Origin: Natronosalvus caseinilyticus
GTDB taxonomy: Archaea; Halobacteriota; Halobacteria; Halobacteriales; Natrialbaceae
DNA: 64,000 nucleotides
Reading direction: 5' to 3'
NCBI RefSeq assembly: GCF_017357105.1
Contig: NZ_CP071596.1
Span: 2,542,001 to 2,606,000 of the forward strand
In this document: positions 28,327-37,316 of the stretch, piece after piece
Numbering within the stretch: position 1 is the stretch's first letter
Layout of the letters: each line of letters starts with the position of its first letter
The notes under the pieces: model-generated
Seen by the model: the letters and a program-made list of their open reading frames with translations, nothing else
What the model was told of the DNA's origin: nothing
The model's database searches: none
Program-made: the position numbers and the translations under genes

Positions 28327-29220
28327 ATGACGACGATTATCGACGGAAAAGCGGTCGCGAGCGAGATACGAGCGGATCTGACCGGAGCGATCGAGACGCT
28401 CGCGGACGCCGGCGCCCGTCCAGGGCTGGCGACCGTCCTGATGGGCGACGACCCGGCGAGCCAGACGTACGTGAACATGAAACAGCGCGACTGCGAGGAG
28501 GTCGGCATCGAGCCTCACCACGTCGACGTCCCCGGCGACGCTGCCCCCGAGGACCTGTACGAGGTCATCTCGGAACTCAACGACGATCCCGACGTCCACG
28601 GCTACCTCGTCCAGTCGCCGGTCCCCGACCACGTCGAGTATCGGGACGTGATCCGGCGAATCGACCCCATGAAGGACGTCGACGGCTTTCACCCCGAGAA
28701 CGTCGGACGATTGGTCGCCGGCGACGCTCGCTTCCGGCCCTGTACCCCCCACGGTGTTCAGAAACTGCTCGAGGCCGCAGGCATCGACACCGAGGGCGCA
28801 GACGTGACCATCGTCGGACGCTCGGACATCGTCGGCAAGCCCCTCGCGAACCTACTGATCCAGAAGGCCGACGACGGCAACGCGACGGTGACCGTCTGTC
28901 ACTCCCGGACCGACGACCTCGTGGCCAAGACGCGCGCGGCAGACGTCGTGATCGCCGCCGTCGGCGTCCCCGAACTGATCGACGGCTCGATGATCGACGA
29001 GGGTGCGACCGTCATCGACGTCGGTGTCAACCGCGTCGAGAACGACACCGAGAAGGGGTACGAACTCGTCGGCGACGTCGACTTCGAGAGCGCGAAGGAG
29101 CGAGCCGGTGCGATCACCCCTGTCCCCGGCGGCGTCGGCCCCATGACGCGCGCGATGTTGCTCTACAACACGGTCAAAGCCGCCAGCCTGCAGGAGGGAG
29201 TCGACGTCGAGCTGCCGTGA
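28327..29220 (+). CDS. folD: Methylenetetrahydrofolate dehydrogenase/cyclohydrolase
   Basis: A 297-residue bifunctional FolD, which interconverts methylene-, methenyl- and formyl-tetrahydrofolate with NAD(P). Signatures are QTYVNMKQRDCEEVGIE (catalytic Lys in the Y-V-x-x-K context), GYLVQSPVP, PMKDVDGFHPENVG, GRSDIVGKPLANLL (dinucleotide loop) and the end TPVPGGVGPMTRAML. All are intact and the length is normal. The promoter is probably AATAATATAC near 28252. It is divergent from the UDG-like gene. Confidence 0.95.
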   Translation: MTTIIDGKAVASEIRADLTGAIETLADAGARPGLATVLMGDDPASQTYVNMKQRDCEEVGIEPHHVDVPGDAAPEDLYEVISELNDDPDVHGYLVQSPVPDHVEYRDVIRRIDPMKDVDGFHPENVGRLVAGDARFRPCTPHGVQKLLEAAGIDTEGADVTIVGRSDIVGKPLANLLIQKADDGNATVTVCHSRTDDLVAKTRAADVVIAAVGVPELIDGSMIDEGATVIDVGVNRVENDTEKGYELVGDVDFESAKERAGAITPVPGGVGPMTRAMLLYNTVKAASLQEGVDVELP

Positions 29221-29267
29221 TCCTGACCCTGACTCCTCCCTCTCCCTGACTTCGTCGAACGCGGTCG

Positions 29268-30014
29268 CTACAACGTTTTCGCCAGCGACTCGAGCCCCTC
29301 CCGAGCGGCCTCGAGTTCTGCCCCGTCCCCCTGGACGCCGTTCGCCAGGTGCCGAGTCGTCTCGAGCAGTCGTTCCGCGATCGCCGGTTCGACGTCGCCC
29401 TCGAGCATACGCAGGCGGGTTTCGTGATCAATCAGGCTCTCGAGCGTGCTCTGGGCGTTCTCGAGTTCGGCTTCGAGTTTGGGTTCCGGTTCCCGGTCCG
29501 TCTCCTCGACCCAGACCCTGAGGTCGCGCCGATAGACACGCACGGCGTCGGCAACGGCCAGGCCTCGAGCCTCGTGAAAAGACGGCGGGACCGTCTCCGG
29601 GTCGGGGCGCGTGCCGTCGTCGGCATCGCGCAACAGCGAGAGGAAGTACATTTCCTCGTCTTCGGTCAGTCGAGAGGTCCGGGCGACGATGTCGGCGGCG
29701 TGGCGGAGTTCCATCGCGGCGAGATACGTGTCGTCGAGCGGGCGTAAGTCCCCATCGGCGACGAATCCGCGGTTCCGGACGTACTCGCGACAGATCTGCC
29801 TGGCGCGGTCGGCGAGTTCGTCGTTGGCCGCCTCGTCGACGGCTCCGCGGACGCTCGTGAGGTCGAACGACGCGGGTCGGTCGGTGGTCGCCGTGCGCTC
29901 GCCGGTGCCGACGCTCTTGAGGCTCCCGCAGGCCGGACAGCCGACGCTCCCCGTCTCGGCATACGACCAGCGGGTCCCACAGGCCGTACACTCGCGTTCG
30001 CCGCGGACGTTCAT
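29268..30014 (-). CDS. Zinc-ribbon protein with helical C-terminal domain
   Basis: A 248-residue protein with an N-terminal ribbon (CTACGTRW then CPACGS, residues about 9-31; C-x2-C...C-x2-C). The remainder is mostly helical and acidic, with RARQICREYVRNRGFV and ELENAQSTLESLIDHE. It resembles a haloarchaeal DUF (DUF7117-like, from memory) and is probably a nucleic-acid or protein-binding factor. It is convergent with folD. Confidence 0.7.
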   Translation of the reverse strand: MNVRGERECTACGTRWSYAETGSVGCPACGSLKSVGTGERTATTDRPASFDLTSVRGAVDEAANDELADRARQICREYVRNRGFVADGDLRPLDDTYLAAMELRHAADIVARTSRLTEDEEMYFLSLLRDADDGTRPDPETVPPSFHEARGLAVADAVRVYRRDLRVWVEETDREPEPKLEAELENAQSTLESLIDHETRLRMLEGDVEPAIAERLLETTRHLANGVQGDGAELEAAREGLESLAKTL

Positions 30015-30205
30015 CGCCGTTCGCTACGCGCGCGAGCCCAAAAGTCCCGTCGATGTACGACACCGGCGGCCTCGAGCTGATCGTTCGACTCGTGGTTTTG
30101 TCAGCCAGGTCCCATTAGCTCGGCGAGTGCTTACCCACCGGGGAATGAAGAGACGGCAATTGCAATGCGTATAGCCAGAAGCTCGAGTGAAATACCCGAA
30201 TTCGC

Positions 30206-30577
30206 ATGTCCCAAGACAGATTCAGCCGACGGAAGTTCGTCGTTGCAGTTGGCGCTGCTGGTACGGCCGCCCTCGCTGGGTGTACCGACGAGGGCCCGGG
30301 CGACAACGAAACCGACGACGGAGTGGACGACGGTGTCGGTAATGGGGACGACGACGGAATGGGCGACGACGAGAACGAAACCGACGTCGGCGACGACGAT
30401 GAGACCGACGACGGAATGGACGACGAGGAAGACGACAACGAGACCGACATCGGCGATGACAACGAGTCGGACGATAACGAGACCGACATCGGCGACGACA
30501 ACGAGTCGGACGACAACGAGACCGACGTCGGTGACGACAACGAAACGGACGACGAGGAAGACGACGAAGACGTATAA
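30206..30577 (+). CDS. Tat lipoprotein with acidic tandem-repeat tail
   Basis: A 123-residue protein. The N-terminus has a Tat signal (FSRRKFVVAVGAAGTAAL) with lipobox LAGC at about residue 26. After it everything is Asp/Glu/Asn/Thr/Gly in imperfect repeats of the type D-D-N-E-[TS]-D-(I/V)-G-D. Such a tail may bind cations or hold water on the cell surface. It could also be the remains of a longer lipoprotein whose folded domain was lost; the repeats could drive slippage. Function unknown. Confidence 0.7.
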   Translation: MSQDRFSRRKFVVAVGAAGTAALAGCTDEGPGDNETDDGVDDGVGNGDDDGMGDDENETDVGDDDETDDGMDDEEDDNETDIGDDNESDDNETDIGDDNESDDNETDVGDDNETDDEEDDEDV

Positions 30578-30711
30578 CGAGTCCCTCGCGACTCGTCTCG
30601 CTCACTTTTCGAACAGCGTCACCACACGCGTCGGGTCGACGGATCGTCGAGCTCGAACGTCGTGGAGTCGCCCAAACGATTTTATTTCGAGCCCGAGAAC
30701 GGACGGACACG

Positions 30712-31162
30712 ATGACACGGAGTACCCACACTCCTGGTCGAGAAATTCGTCGATAGCGACGACACGCAGGTACGAACGACCGAAGATGGCGTCGTCCTCG
30801 AGGTCGGTTCCACCACCTACGCGTTGACCAGTACCGACGCAGCACAGCTTCGCGACCAGCTCGCCGACGCGCTCTCGCGGGCCCGAACGTTTACCCACAC
30901 GGAAGCGACGCATCGGCCCGACGGGTCCTACGTCGTCACCCGTCGCGGGGCGACCTCGAGCGGCCACCGAAAGGTCTTCGACTCCTTCGAGGCGGTGGTC
31001 GACCTCTTCGAGGCGCTCCCGACGACGTTCACGGCGGACGACGTCGGGCGAACGGGGCTCTCTGGCAGCCGGCGACACATACTCGTCTGGCACGTCCTGG
31101 AGCATCCGGAGTTTTCCTGCGAGTTGCGTCGTCGACAACCGTTGACCGCTCGAAAAGTCTGA
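30712..31162 (+). pseudogene. DUF7528-like protein with apparent N-terminal frameshift
   Basis: From 30824 a continuous frame encodes 112 residues of a conserved haloarchaeal type (DGSYVVTRRGA, HRKVFDSFEAVVDLFEALP, FTADDVGRTGLSGSRRH, CELRRRQPL). The same frame is sensible back to about 30727 (LLVEKFVDSDD...EDGVVLEVGSTTYAL) but has no ATG or GTG. An ATG at 30712 sits about 26 bases after a TATA-like TTTATTT, the spacing of a leaderless start, and reads MTRST in another frame. Removing one C from CCC at 30725-30727 joins the two frames. Either a real frameshift or a base error. Confidence 0.6.
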
Positions 31163-31271
31163 CCCGGATCCATCGATAGGCCGGGATTCGAGAGCAGGCG
31201 TACGACACCCGGTAAATCGCGAATCGGGTTCCGGGGTCCCACTTTTTACCGTGCGGTTACGAGACAGACCT

Positions 31272-31418
31272 ATGCGTGAAGAGAACGAAATCCGCGAGCA
31301 GTACGAATTCCTCGTCGAGCAACTCGAGAGCGACGAGATGCGCCACGAGGGCGTCAGACAGATGTTCACGTACTACCGCCGGGCGCTGGGCTGGGTCCTC
31401 GAGGAAGAACACATGTGA
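31272..31418 (+). CDS. 48-residue acidic helical protein
   Basis: ATG at 31272 to TGA at 31418 encodes MREENEIREQYEFLVEQLE, then an acidic helix with EMRHEGVRQMFTYYRRALGWVLEEE. The composition is strongly haloarchaeal and the start follows a TATA-like ACTTTTTACC by about 30 bases, so it looks genuine. It lacks any known motif; a single long helix suggests a small regulatory or complex-bound protein. Confidence 0.6.
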   Translation: MREENEIREQYEFLVEQLESDEMRHEGVRQMFTYYRRALGWVLEEEHM

Positions 31419-31962
31419 CTGTCGGGCCCGAACGTAGTCCGACACTGACCAGTCACGTTTCGAGGCGGTGTCGGTACCTTTAAGGTTCTTCGGTGAATTC
31501 TACCAATTGACGCTTCGCTTTGGAGGGCCGAAGCGTCAGCGGGGACCAATTCAGGGCGGCAAGCAATCACGCGGCCCTTTTCACGCCGCGTGGTTTGCTT
31601 TCCTGTTTACAACGCTTCTGAGCGCAGAGTCCTGCACGTCGAGTAGTCGTACCGTCCGCTATCGGTTTCGTATCGGCCACCATCGGTTTCGTATCGGCAT
31701 ATACGACAGCCGGCGACAGTCGACGACGGACGATAGAGTTGAGCACCGGAGGGCCGCACAGATCACAATTAATTCCAGACTGAACACAAATCATCGTAGA
31801 CATGAGGACTTCGTTATGCGTCACACGTTCCATACTGGTCGAAGCCCTTACGTTTCGAAAGCCTCGCCAGCCGCGTGTTCGGCGGAACACTCCGTCCGTG
31901 TTCCGACTGCAACCCGATATATTTATTAAAATTCGACAAGAAGTACGAGTGGTACGTTCCCA
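31419..31962. other. Intergenic region with two strong hairpins and a 17-bp repeat
   Basis: No credible protein gene is visible over 544 bases. A promoter-like ACCTTTAAGG (31477-31486) is followed by two hairpins: a perfect 10-bp stem (31508-31517 with 31529-31538) and a stem of about 15 pairs with one bulge and one G-U (31561-31575 with 31585-31600, nine-base loop). Together they look like a small structured RNA. A 17-bp direct repeat ATCGGTTTCGTATCGGC occurs at 31661 and 31682. A strong TATA-like TATATTTATTAAAA lies at about 31917-31930, before the PadR gene. Confidence 0.45.
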
Positions 31963-32238
31963 ATGTACGACTTGACAGGATTTCAGCGCGACCTCCTCTA
32001 CGTGATCGCCGGCGAAGAAGAGCCACACGGCCTCGCGATCAAGGAGGAACTCGAGCAGTACTACGAGAAGGAGATCCACCACGGCCGGCTCTACCCCAAC
32101 CTCGACACGCTCGTCGACAAGGGACTCGTCGAGAAGGGGAGCCGAGACCGACGGACCAACTTCTACACGCTCACTCGACGCGGTCGACGTGAACTCGAGG
32201 CCCGTCGGGACTGGGAGGGTCAGTACGTCGAACTCTGA
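31963..32238 (+). CDS. PadR-like winged-helix transcriptional regulator
   Basis: A 91-residue single winged-helix domain: MYDLTGFQRDLLYVIAGEEEP, GLAIKEELEQYY, the recognition helix HHGRLYPNLDTLVDKGLVEKG and the wing DRRTNFYTLTRRGRRELE. This is the short haloarchaeal form of PadR, without the dimerising C-terminal helix of larger members. It probably acts as a ligand- or stress-responsive repressor. It lies upstream of an MgtC-type membrane protein in the same direction. Confidence 0.88.
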   Translation: MYDLTGFQRDLLYVIAGEEEPHGLAIKEELEQYYEKEIHHGRLYPNLDTLVDKGLVEKGSRDRRTNFYTLTRRGRRELEARRDWEGQYVEL

Positions 32239-32298
32239 GACGCATTCTCTCCAGGTATCGCACTCGATTAGCCCGAAATCCGGTTTGTGTACGACGCA

Positions 32299-33606
32299 AT
32301 GTTACCTGACGCTCCCCTGCAGATACAGTTACAGATACTCGAAGCCCCACTCGACGAGGCAGTCGTTCGAATCGCTCTCGCTGGCGCTCTCGGGATGTTC
32401 CTGGGGCTCGAGCGCGAGTGGTCACAGAAGTCCGCCGGCATCCGGACATTCTCACTGATCAGCTTACTCGCTGCGGTTTTCACGATTCTCGTCCTCGAGG
32501 CCGACGTCGGTGAGAGCCTGTTGCTCCTCGGCGGGCTGCTCGTCATCGTCCAGGGCGTATTGCTCGCCGTCCAGGGGTTGATGAGCGAGGACGACACCGG
32601 CCTCTCGCTGACGACGTCCGTCTCGATGCTGGTCGCCTACGGCGTCGGCTCGCTCGTCGCGGCAGGATTCGCTATCGAGGGCGTAACCGTCGCCGTCCTC
32701 TCCTCGCTCTTGCTCGTGCTCAAGCGCGAACTCCACGAGTTCGCGTGGGGACTCTCGCGCGAGGAGATGCGCTCGACGACGGAGTTCGCTATCCTCGCGT
32801 TCGTCATCTACCCCATCTTGCCGGCCCACTACGACCTCGAACTCGGCACGGTGACGATTCCGCTCGAGCCCCAGGTCATCTGGCTCATGGTCGTCGCCGT
32901 CGCCGGAATCGGGATCGTCAACTACGCCATCGTCTCGACGTACGGTGGCCGCGGCATTGCAGTCACCGGGTTCTTCGGTGGCCTGGCGTCTTCGACGGCC
33001 GTCGTCGGGACGATGCTCGACCACGTTCGACAGCGCCCGGAGGCAGCCTCGTACGCGGTCGCCGCAATCTTGCTCGCGAACGCGGCGATGGCGGTGCGAA
33101 ATCTCGCGATCGCCGTCGCGTTCACTGCAGGAAGCGCCGTCCCGCCGCTCTTCCAGGCCGTCGTTCCGCTCGGCGCCGTTATCGTGCTCGCGTTCCTCAT
33201 CGCGTTCCTCATCGCCGACTGGTCTGAATCCACGGAAATGAACCTCGAGAACCCGTTCTCGCTGAAGAACGCCCTCGCGTTCGGAGCCGTCTTCTTCGCG
33301 GTCCTCGTCTTCGGTTCGCTGGCGGAGACCTGGTTCGGCACGCTCGGCTTTTACGCCACCGCCGTCGCGAGCGGGCTCGTCTCGAGTGCGGGGGCAACCA
33401 CCTCCGCCGTCGTTCTCTATCGCGGCGGGACGCTCACTGCCCCCGAGGCGACCATCGCAATCTTGCTGGCGACGGTCTCGAGCATCGTCGTCAAGGCGTT
33501 ACTCGCGGCGACGTCTTCGGATGGGGAGTTCAAACGCAAGGTCGCGATTTCCAGTGGTGCGCTCCTGGCCGGCGGGGCCGTCGCCACCGCACTCATCGTC
33601 GTCTGA
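32299..33606 (+). CDS. MgtC/SapB-type membrane protein with DUF4010 domain
   Basis: A 435-residue protein with about 12 hydrophobic helices. The first 140 residues match the MgtC/SapB domain (ALGMFLGLEREWSQKSAGIRTFSLISLLAA), and the rest is the DUF4010-like half, with YGGRGIAVTGFFGGLASSTAVV and LVSSAGATTSAVVLY. Members are linked to magnesium or envelope stress, but a transport activity is not settled. The ATG at 32299 is preferred to a GTG four codons upstream. Confidence 0.85.
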   Translation: MLPDAPLQIQLQILEAPLDEAVVRIALAGALGMFLGLEREWSQKSAGIRTFSLISLLAAVFTILVLEADVGESLLLLGGLLVIVQGVLLAVQGLMSEDDTGLSLTTSVSMLVAYGVGSLVAAGFAIEGVTVAVLSSLLLVLKRELHEFAWGLSREEMRSTTEFAILAFVIYPILPAHYDLELGTVTIPLEPQVIWLMVVAVAGIGIVNYAIVSTYGGRGIAVTGFFGGLASSTAVVGTMLDHVRQRPEAASYAVAAILLANAAMAVRNLAIAVAFTAGSAVPPLFQAVVPLGAVIVLAFLIAFLIADWSESTEMNLENPFSLKNALAFGAVFFAVLVFGSLAETWFGTLGFYATAVASGLVSSAGATTSAVVLYRGGTLTAPEATIAILLATVSSIVVKALLAATSSDGEFKRKVAISSGALLAGGAVATALIVV

Positions 33607-33660
33607 GTATTGCCCGAACCACAACGAATATTTTTAATCAACGGACGGCGCAACTCAGGT

Positions 33661-35013
33661 ATGGACCGAGATACGGTCGAGCCGCGAGTCGAGACGATGC
33701 CGGGCAAACGAGCGACGGAGTGGGCCGAGTACCACCACCAGTTTGCCGCCCCGAGCACCTACGTCTACGACTTCGTCTGGGACACGCAGGCCGACGCCAT
33801 CGGCCCGTTCTGTACCGACGTCGACGGCAACGTCCTCATGGACTTCACGAGTCACGTCGCGGCGGCCCCGCTCGGGTACAACAATCCGGCGGTGAAGGAG
33901 AAACTGGAGGCGTTCGACCTCGTCGACCCGACGAAAATCGCCGGCCAGGACTTCTACGTGAGCGGCGGTGGCTCCCCCTCGAACCCGGACTTTCCCGGAC
34001 CCTCTCAGCTGATGGATCGACTGATCGACCTCACCGATCACTATGACATGGATCGGGTGTTCCTCTCGAACTCCGGCGCCGAGGCGGTCGAAAACGCGAT
34101 CAAGATCTGTTACGCAAGCGGCGGCCACCGCGCAATCACGTTCGACGGCGCGTTCCACGGGCGCACCCTGGGCGCGCTCTCGCTGAACCGGTCGAAGGCC
34201 GTCCACCGGAAGGGGTACCCCGAGGTACCCGGCGTCATCAGCGTTCCTTACCCCTCGAGCCAGGAGCACTACGAGAACGACTGGCTCACGGACGGACCCG
34301 GAGGGAACGTCGTCGCCGACAAACTCGATCCCGGCCGCGGCGTCGTCGATGCCGACGAGGTCGCCTACCTCATCCTCGAGCCGGTCCAGGGCGAGGGCGG
34401 CTACCGCGTTCCCCATCCCGAGTTCGCCCGCGACGTCGAGGCCCTCCGGGAGCGGTTCGGTCTGCGGGTCATCGCCGACGAGATCCAGTCCGGACTCGGC
34501 CGGAGCGGCGAAATGTGGGCGATCGACCACCTGGATCTCACCCCGGACGTCATCACCAGCGCGAAGGGGCTGCGCGTCGGCGCGACCATCTCCCGTTCGG
34601 ACGTTTTCCCCGAGGAGACGGGCCGCATCTCCTCGACGTGGGGCGCCGGCGACGTCGTCGCGTCGCTCCAGGGAGTGCTCACCATCGACGCGATTCGCGA
34701 GCAGAACTTGCTCGAGAACGTGCGCGAACGCGGCGAGCAGTTCCGCTCGATCCTCGCCGAACGCGACGTCGAGGGAGTCACCGACGTACGAGGCCGTGGC
34801 CTGATGCTCGCACTCGAGTTCGACACCAAGGAGCGCCGCGAGGCCGTCGTCGAGGCGGCGATGAAGCGTGGGTTGCTCACACTCGGCTGTGGACACAAGA
34901 CGCTGCGAATCCTGCCGCCGCTCGACGTCACCGAGCGCGAAATCGATCTCGGCTCGCGGCTCCTGCTCGAGGCGATCGACGACGTCGCGACGCAGTCGGC
35001 AACGACCGCCTGA
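33661..35013 (+). CDS. Class III PLP-dependent aminotransferase
   Basis: A 450-residue fold-type I aminotransferase of subgroup III (acetylornithine, GABA or diaminobutyrate type). Visible are NSGAEAVENAIK, FHGRTLGALSL, ILEPVQGEGGY, IADEIQSGLGRSG (PLP Asp) and the PLP lysine in TSAKGLRVGATI. The end LRILPPLDVTEREID is typical. It transfers an amino group from an omega- or alpha-amine to a keto acid; the substrate cannot be told. The start is MDRDTVEPRVETMPG, after an AT-rich promoter TATTTTTAATC near 33628. Confidence 0.92.
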   Translation: MDRDTVEPRVETMPGKRATEWAEYHHQFAAPSTYVYDFVWDTQADAIGPFCTDVDGNVLMDFTSHVAAAPLGYNNPAVKEKLEAFDLVDPTKIAGQDFYVSGGGSPSNPDFPGPSQLMDRLIDLTDHYDMDRVFLSNSGAEAVENAIKICYASGGHRAITFDGAFHGRTLGALSLNRSKAVHRKGYPEVPGVISVPYPSSQEHYENDWLTDGPGGNVVADKLDPGRGVVDADEVAYLILEPVQGEGGYRVPHPEFARDVEALRERFGLRVIADEIQSGLGRSGEMWAIDHLDLTPDVITSAKGLRVGATISRSDVFPEETGRISSTWGAGDVVASLQGVLTIDAIREQNLLENVRERGEQFRSILAERDVEGVTDVRGRGLMLALEFDTKERREAVVEAAMKRGLLTLGCGHKTLRILPPLDVTEREIDLGSRLLLEAIDDVATQSATTA

Positions 35014-35031
35014 CGGCCTGCGACTCGACTG

Positions 35032-35049
35032 GCTAAAATATATTTTAGC
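35032..35049. promoter_or_regulatory. Perfect 18-bp AT-rich palindrome before the proteasome pair
   Basis: GCTAAAATATATTTTAGC is an exact inverted repeat of nine bases each side. It lies 18 bases after the aminotransferase stop and 36 bases before the proteasome beta start, so it may combine a TATA element with an operator, or act as a terminator for the upstream gene. Confidence 0.6.
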
Positions 35050-35085
35050 TAACATATATTCCGACGGACCGCGTCTACTCGAGTG

Positions 35086-35844
35086 ATGATGCGATACAAC
35101 AGCAACCACGACTCGCGGCCGGGCAACGACTCGCGGCCGGGCAACGACTTGCAGATGGGACTCGAGTTCGGCGAGCAAACCTCGAGTCCGGGCTACCGAA
35201 CCGAACCATTCGCACAGCACGCACCAGCGACTGGAGACGGCGACTCGCACGACCTCGAGTTCTCGACCGGAACGACGATCATCGGAATCAAGGCGGTAGA
35301 GAGCGTCGTGATGGCCGCCGACCAGCGAATGAGCCTCGGCGGACGCTTCACCGCCAACAAGAACGTTCGAAAGATCTCAGCGGTTCACCCGACCGCAGCG
35401 ATGGCGATTTCGGGATCCGTCGGCCCGGCACAGGACGTCATCAGGCGGCTACGTGCGGAGGCCGGACTCTACGAATCCCGCCGAGGTGAATCGATGAGCC
35501 TGCCCGCACTCGCACGAACGGCGGGAGCCCTCGTCCGCGGTCTCCCCGTCGCCCCGCTCCTCTGTGGCGTCGACGAGACGGGCGGCCACGTCTACGAACT
35601 CGACGGTGGCGGGAGCGTCGTGGAAGACCGCTACGCGGCCGGCGGGAGCGGCATGCAGGTCGCTTATGGCGTGCTCGAGGGGCGACTCGAGGACGACCAG
35701 GCGCCCGCACTCGATACGGCGACGGACGCCGCGGTCGCCGCCGTCGAGGCCGCGAGCGAGCGCGACACCGCGAGCGGTGATGGGGTGACCACCGCGACGA
35801 TTACGGCCGATGGCGTGACCGTCGATCAGCGGAGGGCGAGCTGA
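35086..35844 (+). CDS. psmB: Proteasome beta subunit paralogue (with long propeptide)
   Basis: A 252-residue 20S proteasome beta subunit. The propeptide of 62 residues ends FSTG and the mature chain starts TTIIGIKA with Thr63 as nucleophile. The catalytic Asp (MAADQRMSLGG) and Lys (ANKNVRKISAV) are present. GDGVTTATI is near the end. The propeptide has an 18-bp tandem duplication (DSRPGN twice). The ATG at 35086 is one of three adjacent possible starts (GTG 35083, ATG 35086, ATG 35089). The stop overlaps the next start by one base. Confidence 0.92.
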   Translation: MMRYNSNHDSRPGNDSRPGNDLQMGLEFGEQTSSPGYRTEPFAQHAPATGDGDSHDLEFSTGTTIIGIKAVESVVMAADQRMSLGGRFTANKNVRKISAVHPTAAMAISGSVGPAQDVIRRLRAEAGLYESRRGESMSLPALARTAGALVRGLPVAPLLCGVDETGGHVYELDGGGSVVEDRYAAGGSGMQVAYGVLEGRLEDDQAPALDTATDAAVAAVEAASERDTASGDGVTTATITADGVTVDQRRAS

Positions 35845-36557
35845 TGCAGTCGAACCAGCAGGCCTACGACCGCGGGACGTCGATCTTCTCGCCGGACGGC
35901 CGACTCTACCAGGTCGAGTACGCCCGCGAGGCCGTCGCTCGAGGGAGTCCTGTCGTCGGGGTGGAAACGACCGACGGCGTCGTGTTCGTCGCCGACAGCC
36001 GAACGCCCTCGCCCTTGCTCGCGACCGACAGCGTCGAGAAACTCCACGACCTGGACGGGCGACTGGCCGCCGCGAGCGCGGGCCACGTCGCCGACGCGCG
36101 CCGCCTCGTGGATTACGCTCGCCGGTACGCCCAGGAGGAGCGACTCCGGTACGGGGAGGCGCCGGGTGTCGAACCGGTCGCGACTGCCGTGGCCGACCAC
36201 GTCCAGGAGACGACCCAGTCGGGCGGTACCCGACCGTTCGGGACCGCGCTCCTGCTCGGCGGGGTCGACCCGGAGCCGCGGCTCTACGAACTCGACCCCT
36301 CCGGGCTAACCCGGCGCTGGCGAGCGACGGCGATCGGCGGCGACAGCGAGGCGATTCGGGCGACGCTCGAGGCCACGTACGAGAGCGAAATAGGCAGCGA
36401 CGACGGCGTTCGGATCGCGCTCCAGGCGCTCGCGGATGCTCGAGGCGAGGAGTGGTCCGGTGGGTCGGTCGACATCGGTGTAATCGACTCGAGTGGAATC
36501 GATCGGTTCGATTCACAGCGGTGTGCACAGGCTTTGGTGGACGCCGGGCTCACGTAA
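35844..36557 (+). CDS. psmA: Proteasome alpha subunit paralogue
   Basis: A 237-residue alpha subunit forming outer rings of the 20S particle. QQAYDRGTSIFSPDGRLYQVEYAREAV at the start is the gate and H0 helix region, followed by ASAGHVADARRLVDYARR and GGTRPFGTALLLGG. Several positions differ from the usual chain (VADSRTPSPLLATDSVEKLHDLDGR), so it is diverged. It is translated in overlap with the beta gene, so the pair likely assembles as an alternative particle. The GYGA-like gate residues were not checked. Confidence 0.9.
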   Translation: MQSNQQAYDRGTSIFSPDGRLYQVEYAREAVARGSPVVGVETTDGVVFVADSRTPSPLLATDSVEKLHDLDGRLAAASAGHVADARRLVDYARRYAQEERLRYGEAPGVEPVATAVADHVQETTQSGGTRPFGTALLLGGVDPEPRLYELDPSGLTRRWRATAIGGDSEAIRATLEATYESEIGSDDGVRIALQALADARGEEWSGGSVDIGVIDSSGIDRFDSQRCAQALVDAGLT

Positions 36558-36800
36558 GTCGATCACGCCCTCAGGATCACGGAGAGTGCTGGCCGATATC
36601 AAGCCCTCACCGGTCAAAGCCAAATCGCCTCCATAGATATCAAAAATTCGAAAGCTGGAGTCTGTTAAACTCATAGAAACAGACAGTAACGTAGTGCGAG
36701 GTTCAGAGCATGGGTGCAGCAAACCAACTTCGCTTCTTCCACCCGGGCTGTGCTGAATCAGCTGATCAGTAGATCTGTCTATTGAGCGCCAGTCGCTTTG

Positions 36801-37316
36801 TTAGCCGGAAAATGTGTCTGGTACACCGAAATCTGAGTGGAAGGCATCGGGAACTGTCGACCACCAACGGCCTTCACACACTTCTTCGTTCTGTACCTCG
36901 ATAGTCCCGCTAGGCGATTCTGCCCGAAAGAAGGCTTGAATCATCTGGACAGCAGACTCGGGCTCGTCTTCGTTTCGAATAATATGACGAACCACGCCCC
37001 GAAGGTCAGTAATCTCACAGACAACACCTGTTTCTTCACTCGTCTCACGACGAGCGGTATCTTCGTAATCCTCATCTGATTCTGGTGTCCCGCCTGGTTC
37101 TGTCCAATCCGCTGGTGCGTTTCTGTCGCGAATCAATAGAACCTCTCCACCTCGCTCTACCCACACTCTCACGTCAACTACCTTCCCAGCGTCTTTCATT
37201 GCGAGTTTGAAGTTCTCAGCCGCTACTTCTCTCTCGACTGTCTCTATCGAATACTCGTCGTACTGCTCTCGAAACCTACTCAACTCACGCTCGACACGTT
37301 TGGTCCCTTCCATCAT
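36801..37316 (-). CDS. Nudix hydrolase
   Basis: A 171-residue protein with a complete Nudix box (GGTPESDEDYEDTARRETSE then ETG; G-x5-E-x7-R-E-x-x-E-E-x-G), about residues 76-98. The N-terminal 50 residues are helical (RVERELSRFREQYDEYSIETVERE). It would hydrolyse a nucleoside diphosphate linked to another group. Codon use and GC are clearly lower than the neighbours, as in the surrounding 36560-37500 region, which suggests recent acquisition. Confidence 0.88.
   Translation of the reverse strand: MMEGTKRVERELSRFREQYDEYSIETVEREVAAENFKLAMKDAGKVVDVRVWVERGGEVLLIRDRNAPADWTEPGGTPESDEDYEDTARRETSEETGVVCEITDLRGVVRHIIRNEDEPESAVQMIQAFFRAESPSGTIEVQNEEVCEGRWWSTVPDAFHSDFGVPDTFSG

Noticed and set aside
31468..31929. 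153-codon rightward open frame
   Set aside because: Basic and Cys/Arg-rich composition unlike haloarchaeal proteins, and it crosses two strong hairpins.
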